This document shows, piece by piece, positions 35,340 to 46,439 of a stretch of 64,000 nucleotides of DNA. This DNA is from Allodiplogaster sudhausi (taxonomy: Eukaryota > Nematoda > Chromadorea > Rhabditida > Diplogasteridae), in the NCBI GenBank assembly GCA_945643635.1, contig CALZFC010000149.1, forward strand, positions 207,001 through 271,000. The letters run 5' to 3'. The notes beneath the pieces are model-generated. The model made no database searches, had not been told where the DNA came from, and saw nothing but the letters and a program-made list of their open reading frames with translations. Within the stretch, counting starts at the first letter, position 1, and each line of letters begins with the position of its first letter. A program made the translations under genes and the position numbers.

Positions 35340-35965
35340 AATTAAAATCTCTCTCACAACCGTTATTTGTTCTTCATCCATCTCATGCTTAAATTCGCGA
35401 ATTTTTTTGCTTGAACAAAGGCGAGAGAGCATGTGATTTAGAGAGACGGCGACTACAATATTTAGTAAAATTAAAATGAGAGCTTGAAATATCCATGCCT
35501 GACATTCTCATTGAAAGTGTACAAGTTGCCGTGTCCGTGGCAAACGATAAATTGTTGGCATTCTTGACGCTGCGCGGATATTTGCACAAGAATGCCACCC
35601 CGCAACTGCCCCTCTCATCTCTCTCTACTGTGTCTCCATTTCCTTTTTTGCCCTATTGCGGACGAGAGAATAAATCTTTAAGTCACCCAACCGTTTTCAA
35701 AAGTTTAATTTCACATTTTGTTGTGTGTTTCTTTACTTCAGAGATGTTTTAAATGATATGAAATAAGCCGAAAAAGGAGTGAGATTATTCATTTTAGATA
35801 TCGATTCTGGAGTCATAGACACTCCGTGCGAGTTCCGTCATAAAAACAAGAAGACATCTTCACGAAGCCTCCAGAAATGATGAATCAGCGAAGAGATCAA
35901 TCGTATCCAATCTGGACAACATCTGACGGTTTGGAACTCCCCAACTTCTTCTGGTAATTCAGCTC
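35340..35965 (+). repeat. dispersed repeat, plus copy
   Basis: Lead module at 35424, hairpin core 35557-35596, TTAAGTCACCCAACCGTTTTC at about 35680 (an uninterrupted version of the site used by the 50.6 kb insertion), mini-hairpin at about 35808-35824. Non-coding. Confidence 0.7.
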
Positions 35966-36589
35966 GTTAGATACTGTTTTAATGGCTAGTAAATTTTGCT
36001 CGATCGGACAATCATTTTATATATGTACATATACGCTCTCTAAAAAAACACCGAGGAAAATCATTAAGTAAAGCAATTAAAATTCATCGGAACTCTAAAG
36101 TTATCGAAGAGACAGGCGAAATGTAATATATAATCATCTAAATATGGCAATGGAAACCACAGATTACTGAAGAAATAAATTCATCAACATTAAATCTTTT
36201 AAAAAAAATACTCACATAGAAATGGTAATTACGCTCACATCTTGGATCCCTCGACTGCTCATTAATGCCTTGAATAGCTGCATAAAATGTCTAGACATTT
36301 AAATTATATAGCATCTCGCTTTTCTGCCTGAACAAAGGTGAGAGAGCACGAGATTTAGAGGGACGGCGACTACAATGGTCATCAAAACATAAGTGGCAGC
36401 TTGGAGTATCCTTGTCTTTTTGTCGCGGACAGAATACACGAATCGGAGACCTTGATCTAGAGTACATAACATTTATTATTGATTTTCATTTTTTTCAGCT
36501 GTTTGTTTAATATTGAAAACTACTTTATGGATTTTCTTTTCAAATTTTTAGCCTTGCTACATTACTGTATGGATAATTTAAAGATGGCA

Positions 36590-38110
36590 CAAAACATAAT
36601 AACTAAAGAAAACCGCGTACATTTTCATTTTGTAATAGAAAATGGAAGAAATGCAAGTGGTGGTTTTACTCTCATGCAAAGCGTTTATTAAGGTTGCGTA
36701 TTCACAGGCAAATGTTGAATATCCATTTGGCGTGAGAATTAATTAATATATAACCTAAGAAAATGTACAGTATTGTTTTAGGAGTGAAAATATTGAGATG
36801 GAATAAAATTTAGCCGTACCGAGACGCGATGAAGTTGCAGTCGGGCACGTACTCCGTTACGTGAGGATGAGCTGCGAGGCGAACCGTAGGCACGAGGTAG
36901 TCGGAGGGGTCGGTCGTCATGTAGTTGAGCATCTGGAAGAGTGAGAGGGAGAGAGAGAAGGAGAGTGAGAGAGAGAGAAATAGAAAGAGAGAGAGGAAGA
37001 GGAAGATGGAAGGAGAGAGAGGTAGAGCGAGCGGAAAGAGATACAGAAAGAGAGGGGGAGAGTGAGAGATGGAGAGACGGTGAGAGAAAGAGAGGGATAA
37101 AAGATAGCCAAGACCAAAATAAAAACCACGCATAGCGCGAGCTGATCGATAAACTTGGACCTGACCATAAGAGATTTGAAGATTTCAAACTTCCTACCAA
37201 AAATTCAAATACAAATTCCAACCTCCACTCACAGAGGCGTGCACTCGATTTTCATAAAGGATCAGTCCGAGAACCAGTACAATACTCTTCAAAATGTGAT
37301 GAGCCATAAATTGTCTTTCAAAATCAGTAACCTTTAATAACTGTTCTTCTCTTACCAATCGTTCTGCATATTCGCTTCCTTTTAGAAAAGCTTTTACTTT
37401 GTTCTTGTGCAAGATTTGCAATTTTTGTAATTCATGTAATAATTCAAAATTCTTATTTTACTTTAAAATTACGGGAATAAACTTGTCTGATTTGCTCACA
37501 TTGTCAGTAGCTTAGCAGTTTAACATCATTTTGGTAGAAAATGAGGAAAGATTTTAAAAATTTCTTAATGTAAAATGAGGAAAGATTTAAGAAAAAAATT
37601 CTTATTGGTGCCTCAATATGCGTTAGATAAATCGAGTCGATCTAGAAAAATGTTGATGTCCATTGACCATCTTTGAACCTTCATCAAATAATTGCGTTTC
37701 ATTTGTATGTGAGCTAGTTTAGAAGGCCATGTGGTTATCAAGTGGCTTTTACCGTTATCATGGAGGCTTTTAATTTAATTTCTGTTTTCTCCGCCATTCT
37801 CGTTCTTCATACCCTTTTCCATCATCTTTTGCATGTTTTGACTGACAATATTAATTGTAAGATGTCGAAATGGCCAACCACACGGGCGACCAGTCAAAAC
37901 TCGTCATGAGCGTCTTGTGAGCGTTGAATTTGAACGAGTTGACTGTGTCCATGCCGGCGGCTATTAATTTAATTTATTAACATATTCATTAATTTTTGTA
38001 TTTAGAACTGAAGACATATGATGCTCACTAGGCCCTATAACAAGCAATGCATATGCACATATGTCCGTCGGACTTGAAATAAAAGGCGTCTCCGAGTGAT
38101 TTATGAAGAA
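36590..38110 (-). pseudogene. unit D of amplified membrane-protein gene: two exons
   Basis: Parallel to unit B. Exon at about 37970-37870 reads DTVNSFKFNAHKTLMTSF then DWSPVWLAIST; its donor is changed (GTCAGT for GTAAGT) and a TAA enters the frame just before it. Exon at about 36931-36815 reads MLNYMTTDPSDYLVPTVRLA and has lost codons for CKDFQL compared with unit B (YVPDCNFIASR in another frame). Clearly decayed. Confidence 0.6.
36935..37095. repeat. GA-rich tract
   Basis: Abuts the unit D acceptor; its reverse complement is the polypyrimidine tract. Overlapping leucine/serine or arginine/glutamate frames are artefacts. Confidence 0.8.
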
Positions 38111-38930
38111 AAAAAAGGAATTTAATACATAATGGGATAGATCAGTTTCTTCTTGCTAATAGTGCGTAAATATGTGATCGCTTCAGTGAAATTTATTTCA
38201 TTTATTAACTTTTAAATGTTATAAATGAAAAGTATGGCAACTCAATTTAGCAAAAAAGTGGAAGTAATCGACTCAAAAGGGGAACCGAACACGAGCCCGC
38301 CCTTCTGAATAGCATTCCAATACTTCATACAGCCACAAGCCTGGTCAATATCTATCAATTTTAGGGAACATTTGGATGTTGTTTTTAAGTTCCGTGTAAT
38401 TGAGAGTTATGAAGGCAGTTTCTCGAATAGAATAACTTTATATCACAGTTGCAGACTTCCCTTAGCATCGCTTTGTCTTATTAATTAACTTTTGAATGCA
38501 ATAAATGAAAAGTATGGCATATCAATTCAGCAAAAAAAGTAGAAGAAATCGACGCAAAAGGAGAACCGGAGATCAGCCTTCCGATACTTCATCCAGCCAC
38601 AAGCCTGGTGTTGACTCAACACCAATCAGTTTTAGGGAGCACAGTTGTTTTTAAGATCCGTTTAATTCAGAGTTAATGCCACGAACATTCCAAGCTTTCG
38701 TAGTGTTGTTTTCTTATGATCGCTCTACCTCCCTGACTCTTCAGTACTCTTTATTAACAAGTCTTTCGTTGTGAAACATTCACTACTTTGTAAAAAAAAT
38801 CTTTCACCTTCCTATCTCTCTACAATGAAAATATATTTTAAAAAAACTCTCTATCTCTCTCTCGCCCACTTTCTTTGTATTGATTAGTGGATCATATTTT
38901 TAAATGTATTTTTCTCGACCAGATTGCACC
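38111..38930. other. AT-rich with an internal repeat, no gene
   Basis: Two copies of a stretch of roughly 130 bp are visible: AAATGAAAAGTATGGCA, AGTGGAAGTAATCGACTCAAAAGG and ACTTCATACAGCCACAAGCCTGG near 38225-38345, again near 38505-38610. A related stretch lies at 39740-39960. Confidence 0.5.
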
Positions 38931-38940
38931 TGGAGAGAGA

Positions 38941-39123
38941 GAGAAAGAGAAAGAGAAAGAGAAAGAGAAAGAGAAAGAGAAAGAGAAAGAGAAAGAGAAA
39001 GAGAAAGAGAAAGAGAAAGAGAAAGAGAAAGAGAAAGAGAAAGAGAAAGAGAAAGAGAAAGAGAAAGAGAAAGAGAAAGAGAAAGAGAAAGAGAAAGAGA
39101 AAGAGAAAGAGAAAGAGAAAGAG
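38941..39123. repeat. (GAGAAA)n array, about 30 perfect copies
   Basis: A perfect hexamer array inside a longer GA tract (38934-39230). Because the unit is six bases, all three forward frames stay open and give KEKE-, RERE- and KRKR-type artefacts. Confidence 0.95.
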
Positions 39124-39229
39124 ATAGAGAGAGAAAGAATGAGAGAGAGGTAGAGAAAGAGAGAGGGAGAGAGAGATAGGAACGAGGAGACAGAGAGAGA
39201 GGGAGAGGGGAGAAAGATAGAGAGAGAGA

Positions 39230-39600
39230 GAGTGGCGGTAAGGATGCCGACGAATGGGGCGAAGAAGGAAATGTGAATAATATTAATTATTAATAGAGTT
39301 TAGGTGTCCAAGGTATCTAAATGACTGTATTTCTTAATCATTTTGAAAAATATTTAGGGAATTTATATAAGTTAGTAATTTTTAATTTGTTAATTTTGAA
39401 CAAAAATGTTTATGTATTAAATTTGTTCAGTTTTTTAAAAAAATAAAACCTGCTTTATTGTTTTTTTTCATTCAATTTTAGCACAAAAGAATAATAACCC
39501 ATAAAAGCATGTAAACGTTTTGCTAAAAAAGGAAAGAATGCTATCGGTGGTTTACGATCATGCACAGCTTATATTTGTGGGTTGTTTTCCAATCGGCCGA
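39230..39600 (-). pseudogene. unit E of amplified membrane-protein gene: hydrophobic exon remnant
   Basis: The reverse strand at 39275-39233 reads SFFAPFVGILTAT, matching FFAQFVGFLAAT of unit G. The acceptor AG seen in unit G is lost here and the exon runs into the GA tract. The flank at 39530 (GAATGCTATCGGTGGTTTAC) matches units B, C and D. Confidence 0.5.
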
Positions 39601-40189
39601 TAAATGGAAGCAATTAAAGGAAACAAAAAAGATTAATAATTCTAGTTACCGATTCTGGAGTTAAAGACACTCAGTGCACGCTCAGCCATAAATACATACA
39701 TATGTACTACGTGTTAATAGATAGTAAAGGAAAGTGGGCACGCCATATTAGGGTTTAAGAGCTGTTTAATTGAGAGTTAATTTGTTTTCTTACGATCGCT
39801 CTTCCTCCCCTGTTCAGTCACCACCAAGTCTTTCGTTATCAAGCAATCTCTACTTTGTAAAAAAAATCTCTCACCTTCCAATCTCTCTTCAATAAAAAAA
39901 TATATAAAAAATCTCTCTATCTGGCTCTCTCTCGCCCACTTTCTTTACCTAGATACTTGGCATTTTTATTTTTGTGTAATTTTATCCCAAACGAACCATA
40001 ATCGCAGCGCGGTTAAATGTCTTTCCAAACACATATAACCAATCAGGAACACTAAACCACCATTCAGAGTAATTTTCTATTTATATTCCTGTCATTTTTC
40101 CAAATCTTCCTCCAGTTATTGTCATTTGCACTTGTCACACTTTCATTCTATTTTCCTTGATAAGAAAGAGTTCTTCAGAGCGACAGCAG

Positions 40190-40470
40190 GAGGGATTTGA
40201 GAAAGAGGGAGAGAGAGATAGAGAGAAGAGTAGGAAAGTAAGATAGAAAGAGAGTGGGAGTCATAAAGATAGAGAGAGAGTACTGATGGAGAGACTCAGG
40301 GAAGAGTAGATGGGAAATATCACCACTTTCTTCTGCCACAGAACGAGTTATTGCCTTGAAGTGCTGCCAGATACGATGTTCTAACCCATAAGAAGGTAAT
40401 ATCAGGTAACGTCAGACAAAGAGAGAGAGAGTGAGAGAATTGGAGAGAGTTAAAGGGAGGGCGAGAGAAA
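40190..40470. repeat. GA-rich tracts
   Basis: Several GAGAGA runs broken by ordinary sequence. No exon seen on either strand. Confidence 0.75.
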
Positions 40471-40599
40471 AAATAGAGTTTAATGAGGAGCTTTACATAG
40501 AGGTGAAGCTTTGGTACCCTTTGCAGACAAAATAACAACACAATTGTTATGATTTCTGTTTTGTTTTGTTGGAAAGGAGGGCCGAGCCTCCCTCCACAC

Positions 40600-40770
40600 A
40601 AAGAAGAATGTTCGTCTCAGCAGGACATTCAAGCGGAACATTAATGCTCTCAATCGGCATCGATACATTAATCACTCGCTGAGCAGGACATTCAGATGTT
40701 CCGCTGAGCGGATCACCAATGTCCTGCGGCAATGTAGTGCTGAACAGGACATTCCCCGCTCGCTTCTCGC
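40600..40770. repeat. cluster of GCAGGACATTC motifs, first group
   Basis: GCAGGACATTC or one-base variants occur at about 40620, 40683 and 40743 (AACAGGACATTCC), with the opposite-strand form AATGTCCTGC near 40718. A second group lies at 42122-42280. No gene explains them. Confidence 0.7.
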
Positions 40771-40811
40771 GAGCATAGGGGGGGGGGCGCCTCCCCATCA
40801 TTCTGTTTGCG

Positions 40812-40848
40812 TGCTCTCTCACTCTCTCTCTCTTCTCTCCCTTCTCTT

Positions 40849-40880
<32 letters not shown>

Positions 40881-40885
40881 TCTGC
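40812..40885 (+). repeat. CT-rich tract
   Basis: CT run ending in TCTGCTATGTGG. No exon identified after it. Confidence 0.8.
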
Positions 40886-41048
40886 TATGTGGGATCTCAA
40901 ACACGACCCCCAAAATTGTCGTTTTCGCTATAAAACAGTTTAAACTGTAGGTAAAACGTGAGGACAAAAGCTTCAAAAGTTGAAAAACTGGCTAACCTGG
41001 TTGTGTTGGAGCCGTTGTCGTCGTATCTGGAATTAGAACTTAGAATTT

Positions 41049-41135
41049 AGCTCCCGCCCGGACCCGAACCACCACCCCGCGCACCCCGCACCCCAGCCAC
41101 TACCTCCACACTACCGCGCCAGCGATCTGAAACTT
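41049..41135 (-). repeat. possible tRNA-like / SINE sequence
   Basis: The GC-rich reverse strand has GGCGCGGTAGTGTGG and, about 45 bases on, GGTGGTTCGGGTCC, which differs from a B box by one base. Weak compared with the sequence at 30464. Confidence 0.3.
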
Positions 41136-41189
41136 GAAGAACTTATCCAGATGAAACGGGCGGCGCCCATAGAGAATGTTGAGAAGAGA

Positions 41190-41262
41190 ATGAAGAGAGG
41201 GAGAGAGAGACAGAAAGAGGAAAGAGACAGAGTAAAAGAGAGAGAGAGAGAGAGAGAGAACT
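41190..41262. repeat. GA-rich tract
   Basis: GAGAGA runs with a pure block at about 41238-41262. Not coding. Confidence 0.8.
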
Positions 41263-41460
41263 CTACGAACTCGGTCTCTCCATCTGTGCCAATTTGGTAA
41301 AGAGCCAAAAGGTTTTTTCGAGAGTTTTACTGCTCAACGTGACTTATGTTGCGTCTCTCTCTATCCTACATTGTTCTAGAGAACAAGGCGGTTCTTTTGA
41401 GCTATTTAATGTTGTATAACAGTAAGTCTGAACGATTGGACTTTTAAAAGAAGTTTCCTC

Positions 41461-41502
41461 ATCCGAGGTCTGAGGAGGTCACATAGACAAGCATGCACCT
41501 GT
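41461..41502 (-). other. possible small exon after CT tract (minus)
   Basis: The reverse strand reads CT tract, CGCCACAG, then CMLVYVTSSDLG and a stop. The layout copies the VLNYMMTDPSDYL exons but the resemblance is slight. Could be chance. Confidence 0.2.
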
Positions 41503-41740
41503 GGCGAGAGAGAGAGAGAGAAGGGAGAGAGAGAGAGAGAGAGAGAAAGCAAGCAAGCAAGCAAGCAAGATATGCAAGAAAGCCAGAGACAGCCAGACAG
41601 ACCGAGCGAGCGAGAGACAGACGAGAGACATGCACAGAGAGAGAGAGAGAGAGGGAAGGAGGGAAAGAAATAGAGAGAGAGAGAGACAGAAAGACAGACA
41701 GAGAGAGACAGAGATAGACAGACAGCAAGAGTCTCTCTCT
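41503..41740. repeat. GA-rich tract with (AAGC)n and (GACA)n parts
   Basis: Compound microsatellite with AAGC repeats at about 41547-41570 and GACAGACAGA-type repeats further right. Arginine/glutamate open frames are artefacts. Confidence 0.85.
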
Positions 41741-42117
41741 CATTCTAATAACAGTTACATGTACGAGGACAGCTCTCTCGCTGTTGATGTGAACACTACA
41801 AAGAGACCGAATATACATATACAACACTCTTTTCTTCTCTCTCTCTAATTATCTCTATCTCTCCCGCACCACTCTGTCTCTATGCAAAAATTGCATATTT
41901 ATGTATTCACTAGTTGACTAAGTTGACTAATTTAACTAAGTTGTCTAAGTTGGGAATGTAACCCAATTGAACGGTGAACTGTCGGTTTTTATGTTTTTAT
42001 TTAAAATAAAACGCGCAAAACATGTCAGGGAAACATTGACCACATGTGTGGTTGAACCTCTAAGTGTCGCTGCTCGACGTTGCTTTACTTGCCAGATCGG
42101 ACGTGATCGCTACTTCA

Positions 42118-42285
42118 CTGTCAACAGGACATTCCACCCGAGCGCAGCAATGTGCTGCTCAGCAGGACATTCCAACCGAGGTCAGCAGGACATTCTGTGC
42201 CAGGAGCACCAGGATCGCTGCCAGGAAGGAATGTCCTGCTCGGGTCGGTTCGAATGTCCTTCTCAGCAGGACATCCAAAAAAACA
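42118..42285. repeat. cluster of GCAGGACATTC motifs, second group
   Basis: Copies at about 42122 (AACAGGACATTCC), 42161, 42183 and 42268 (GCAGGACATCC), with opposite-strand AATGTCCTGCTC at 42230 and AATGTCCTTCTC at 42254. Spacing is uneven (20-40 bases), so it is not a simple tandem repeat. Confidence 0.75.
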
Positions 42286-42299
42286 TTCAACCGGAGAAT

Positions 42300-43640
42300 T
42301 GAATGTTACGAAAATTCTTTTTTGTGTGTCGTACACGGAGTTTTGGAAAGAAATAGAAAGTAGATAAATCGACTAGACAACTTGTTGAGGATAAAAGGGA
42401 ACGTCCCCTGTCTTGTTCCCCTGGCCTCCCTATATATAAATAGTCAGTCAATATATAGCTATAGCCTGTCTTTCCTACTTCTAGCGTGCTCATGAACAAT
42501 TGTGGCAGAGAAAGAAAAGAAATGAAATTTCGCCAAATTGTGATTCGCCTTGAATTTATCTGCAAAATAAGTTTAGAAAAATCAGAGTCAAAATCAGAGA
42601 AAAAAAATCAAAAATATAAAAAAATATATAAATATTGTTATTTTATTGATATACTCTCTCTAAAAGAACTCCGCGACAAACGATTTGGCAATGCTGTAGA
42701 AAATTTTTTATGGAACAGTGAGGTAAGCGAAGAGAAATGTGAAATGTAATATATAATCATCTAAATGTTGCAATGGAAGCCACGTGTTATTGAAGAAATA
42801 AATTCCTTCTCAGCGTTAGGTCATCAACATGAGCTTCGACTTTACTGATGAGTCCCGTCCAAGGACCGTTTTCAAATTTTCCCCAACCAAAACAAGCAAT
42901 GTAGTGGTCAGCAATGAATTTGGATTTCATAGGCGCCTGAAAAGACAAGATGCGATGTGGCCTGGGGCTTCATCGACTTCAACTGAAGAGTATCAGATAT
43001 TCGTGAGGAGTGAACCGTTTTTATTTTGCCCAGAATAATCAATACAAGCCATTCACCGTTGCAACCGCGAATTAGAACGGATACTCGCGTATATTCCACA
43101 CACATATCCTCGATGCGTCGCCACACGAACTGTTGTCTCGCCTAAAAGTCCAGAGTAATTTGTTGTGGTCAAAAAAAGTAACTCTAAATATCGGAAACAA
43201 GACTAACCGATTCAAGTTTTGTAATTGTAAAGCAATTTGGGATAATTTGGTTTAAAAATATTTAAAAAAAAGTAAAAAAAAAATAAAGCGATCGAATATA
43301 CATTTCAGCCGTATTTCCTTATTTTCTTTTCATTGTACTTTAATTTAGAGAATACAAAAAATAAAAATAAAGCACCTAGAGTGGCAGCTCCTTCCGCCAT
43401 TTCACGCACGTTTGTAGTTCATTCGAAAATGGCGTAGAGAGTGAGATCGGATGCGCAGTCATATATCTTATTTAAAAAAAAGGTGAAGAATCTAGATTCA
43501 GAACGAGATGAACAGTCTTTTATGTTTAATGATAACACACCCAAAATAACATATGTACTTTTTGAACACAAAAATAAATAAATCTAAATTTGCAAATGCA
43601 CTTGCTCATCCCTGAAATGTTCATTAAATCCGATTAGAGA
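42300..43640. other. no certain gene
   Basis: A TATA-like CTATATATAAATAG at about 42431 follows a hairpin GGGAAC...GTTCCC. The stretch near 42725-42830 resembles 36115-36190 (AGGCGAAATGTAATATATAATCATCTAAAT), part of the dispersed repeat flank. A 69-codon plus frame at 42829 lacks support. Confidence 0.4.
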
Positions 43641-44230
43641 GAAATTGAGAAACTAAACAAAAAAACTTATTTCTGGACGGATAGAAAAAGATATTTTAGA
43701 CAGTTTTGCAACTTGATTATTCAAATGATTAATATTATGACTAGTTGAATTACCAGTAGGTTGATTGATTTGCAGTGGATTGCTGACATGAGTTCCAAAT
43801 TCGTCCGCATATTCTCCGAACTGGATACGGTAGAACACTTCGCTGATTGAAAGCATTTATAGTTGCCTCTGTCAAGAGGTTTCACGTATTTATGACTGAT
43901 GGTGAGCGCTATTGGAGTGTATATGACTCCAGATTAGATATCTAAAATGATTAATATTATTTTTTTACTATTTCTATTTAAATAGCACATCCATATAAGA
44001 TTAGCGCGGAGTTATACATATGTATATATTAAATATCCGAAAAAGATGGATTGGGGGTTTCAAGCGTCTTTCTCTCGAAGGTTCGGCAGGAAAAGAGACC
44101 TTGAAAGGGCGGCGGCACCCACGCGGGTAACATTGCTGTGCATCAAGAATGTAGACAATATATTCCTTTTGCCCATGAAATGGCAAAATGAACACTTTCA
44201 ATGAGGGTGTCCCCTTATCTTATGTTTGGA
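43640..44230 (-). repeat. dispersed repeat, minus copy
   Basis: Reversed modules: GGAGTGTATATGACTCC near 43914, AAAGATGGATTGGGGG, the GGTTCGGCAGGAAAAGAGACC module, and a hairpin core at 44131-44152 that has lost the middle of its loop. Closely matches 52200-52690 and 62130-62530. It is followed by a plus copy, giving a head-to-head pair. Confidence 0.65.
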
Positions 44231-44459
44231 GAGTAGAGGTAAAGAATGATAAAAGAAAAAAGTTTATTTCAAGAGAGCCACTTTCTACTGCACAACTGCA
44301 AATGTATGTGCTAATTTAGTTTGTTTTTTCGCTTTAGAAAGTATTTATATACATACATGTTTTTGGCCGAATCGGGCGGTTCATTTATTTTTAAATTAGA
44401 TACATATATAATTGCGACTATTTCAGGTCTTCCAGTAGTCGCCCTATGGAGCCAATTTG

Positions 44460-45340
44460 TTTGAAAAATTCTCATTGAAAGTCTACTTATTTCCATGACG
44501 AAGAGGGAATTGTTTGCATTCTTGATGCTGCGCGGATATTTGCACAAGAATGCCACCCCGTGAGTGCCGCCTCTCCTTCTGCTGGGTCTCCTTTCCTGCC
44601 GTCCCTTCGGATGCGAATTTTGTTAACGAGAGGAAGTGGCTTTAAAGGAGCACGTAACTTATTCGTAATTTGCAATTTTCATAACCACGGTACCCGCGTC
44701 TCTCTAAATCACAAGCTCTCTCGCTCTTGTGTCAGATGAAACAGCGGCATTCACTATTGTTATTGGGTCCTTTAATACCCCTAATCCTTTTCAGATATTC
44801 ACTTCTACATAAAACCTTGTGTATTTTGAGATATCGATTCTGGAGTCATAGAAACTCCGCGCGCGCTTCTTCATAAATACGAGAAGACATCTCCGCGAGG
44901 CCTCTGCCATATCCATGGAACATGGCCATTCACTCCAAGATATGTATGTCATTGTTTCTGCTACATCAACGAATTGTAATATACTCTCTCGCCCTTATGT
45001 TAAACGGAATTCCAGAACGTTGTATCATTTGTCACCCCAAGTCCTTTTCAGATATTTTTTAATTCCATAAAACTGTTTTTGTGCACGCTGAAGATTTTTT
45101 TGTTGATTTAAAATAGGTAATTTAAAAGGAATAAGTTTAATCATTTTAGATATCAATTGTGGAGTCACTGACACTCCGTGTCTTTTCCGTCATAAATACG
45201 TGAAGACATCTCCGCGAGGTAACTAGAATTGCTGAATCAACGAGGACTTCAACCGCATCCTTTTCGTTCATATCCAGGCGAAGTTGGAACTCAGCAATCC
45301 ACTGCAAATCAATCAACCTCCTGGTAACTCACCTAATCGC
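44460..45340 (+). repeat. dispersed hairpin repeat, plus copy (reference)
   Basis: Used as the family reference. Order: TCTCATTGAAAGTCTAC, hairpin core 44516-44553 (stem GCATTCTTG/CAAGAATGC, loop GATGCTGCGCGGATATTTGC-like), CTGGGTCTCCTTTCCTGC, GAACGAGAGGAAGTGGCTTTAAA, TCTCTAAATCACAAGCTCTC (the reverse of the lead module of other copies), CACATAAAACTG-like, then GGAGTCATAGAAACTCC near 44843 and a second tail copy at 45160. Copies recur about fifteen times in this window in both orientations. No protein is encoded. Confidence 0.7.
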
Positions 45341-46206
45341 AATATAATCATTTGAATATTCAGCGTGTAGGACTGTTGGAAAAAAAATCTTTTTTTTTCT
45401 ATAAATAAATAACTAGTATTCAAAACAAATAAGGCCGTATAATATACTATTTCTTTATAGACAATTAAGAAAACGCATTAATGAATAATGCATATGTATA
45501 TATATATATATATATTGCATTTGTTCAGAATATGTTTATCTTCTATTCCACTATCACTTCAGAATGGATCGAGGTGATTTTGGAAATGCAAACGAAGGCT
45601 GATAGCGGCCATTTTATACGGTTCCCATCTAAGTTATGCTTCAGGTCTGCAGAGTGCATTTGGTTCACAAAACATTTTCGAGTTCTCTACACAATTTTGA
45701 TTTGATTTTAATTTTTATCATTTTATGGTAGAAACATCGATTTATTTTTAGAAGTCTTGCATTTATTCGGTTAAAAAAAAGCTGATTTTGTTCAGGAGTA
45801 TTTGCGTCGATTTGACACGTTCGCCCACGAGTGCAAGGGTGGGAGGATCAATCGAGGCTGTCTGAAAAATTTTTTTCTAAGATTCTACATCGACTCTTCA
45901 ACACTGTTCTAGTACATACATATGTATGTGTGAGTCGACCCTAGTGAGGGACATCCAGAAAACATGGGCGCAAGATCTCGACTGCCAACGCCTTCTCAGT
46001 CATCAATGCAATTGATTTAAATTGAAAATTCGCACTGATGAAGTTGTTATGATATAAATTATTATCTATGTATGGCAGTAGCTGGTGTTGAGGCACAAAT
46101 TCGACATGGAGTAAACGGTATTAATTTTTTTGGCGACATGGCAAAAGCAATTTTTTTGCTATATACATGGTATCTAGTTTTACGAGGCACTCCCTCCGCT
46201 ATCTAT

Positions 46207-46211
46207 CTCAA

Positions 46212-46252
<41 letters not shown>
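46207..46252 (+). repeat. (CT)n microsatellite
   Basis: A pure CT run. The open frame over it is an artefact. Confidence 0.9.
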
Positions 46253-46254
<2 letters not shown>

Positions 46255-46439
46255 ATCTTTCCTCTTTTCTCCTTCTTAAACTATACTGTACGAACGGTTG
46301 GCATAAATTTTTTTTGGAACATGCCATGAAATGAGACAAGGTGAATTTTTTTTTGCATCACAGATATTCGGGTAAGCGATTGAATTTATTAAGACCTCTC
46401 ACCAATATGAACATTTTCATGCATTATCACAATGTATTT

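Noticed and set aside
38887..39179. Three overlapping open frames of KEKE, RERE and KRKR type
   Set aside because: Direct consequence of the (GAGAAA)n array; no start context or domain.
38941..39230. CRISPR-like or other spaced repeat array
   Set aside because: Repeats are contiguous microsatellites without unique spacers, and the genome is eukaryotic.
42837..42870. Hammerhead ribozyme-like CTGATGAGTCC...GGAC
   Set aside because: The core CUGAUGA and a 4 bp stem II are present, but the required GAAA after the stem is replaced by CGTT and no matching stem III or cleavage triplet was found.
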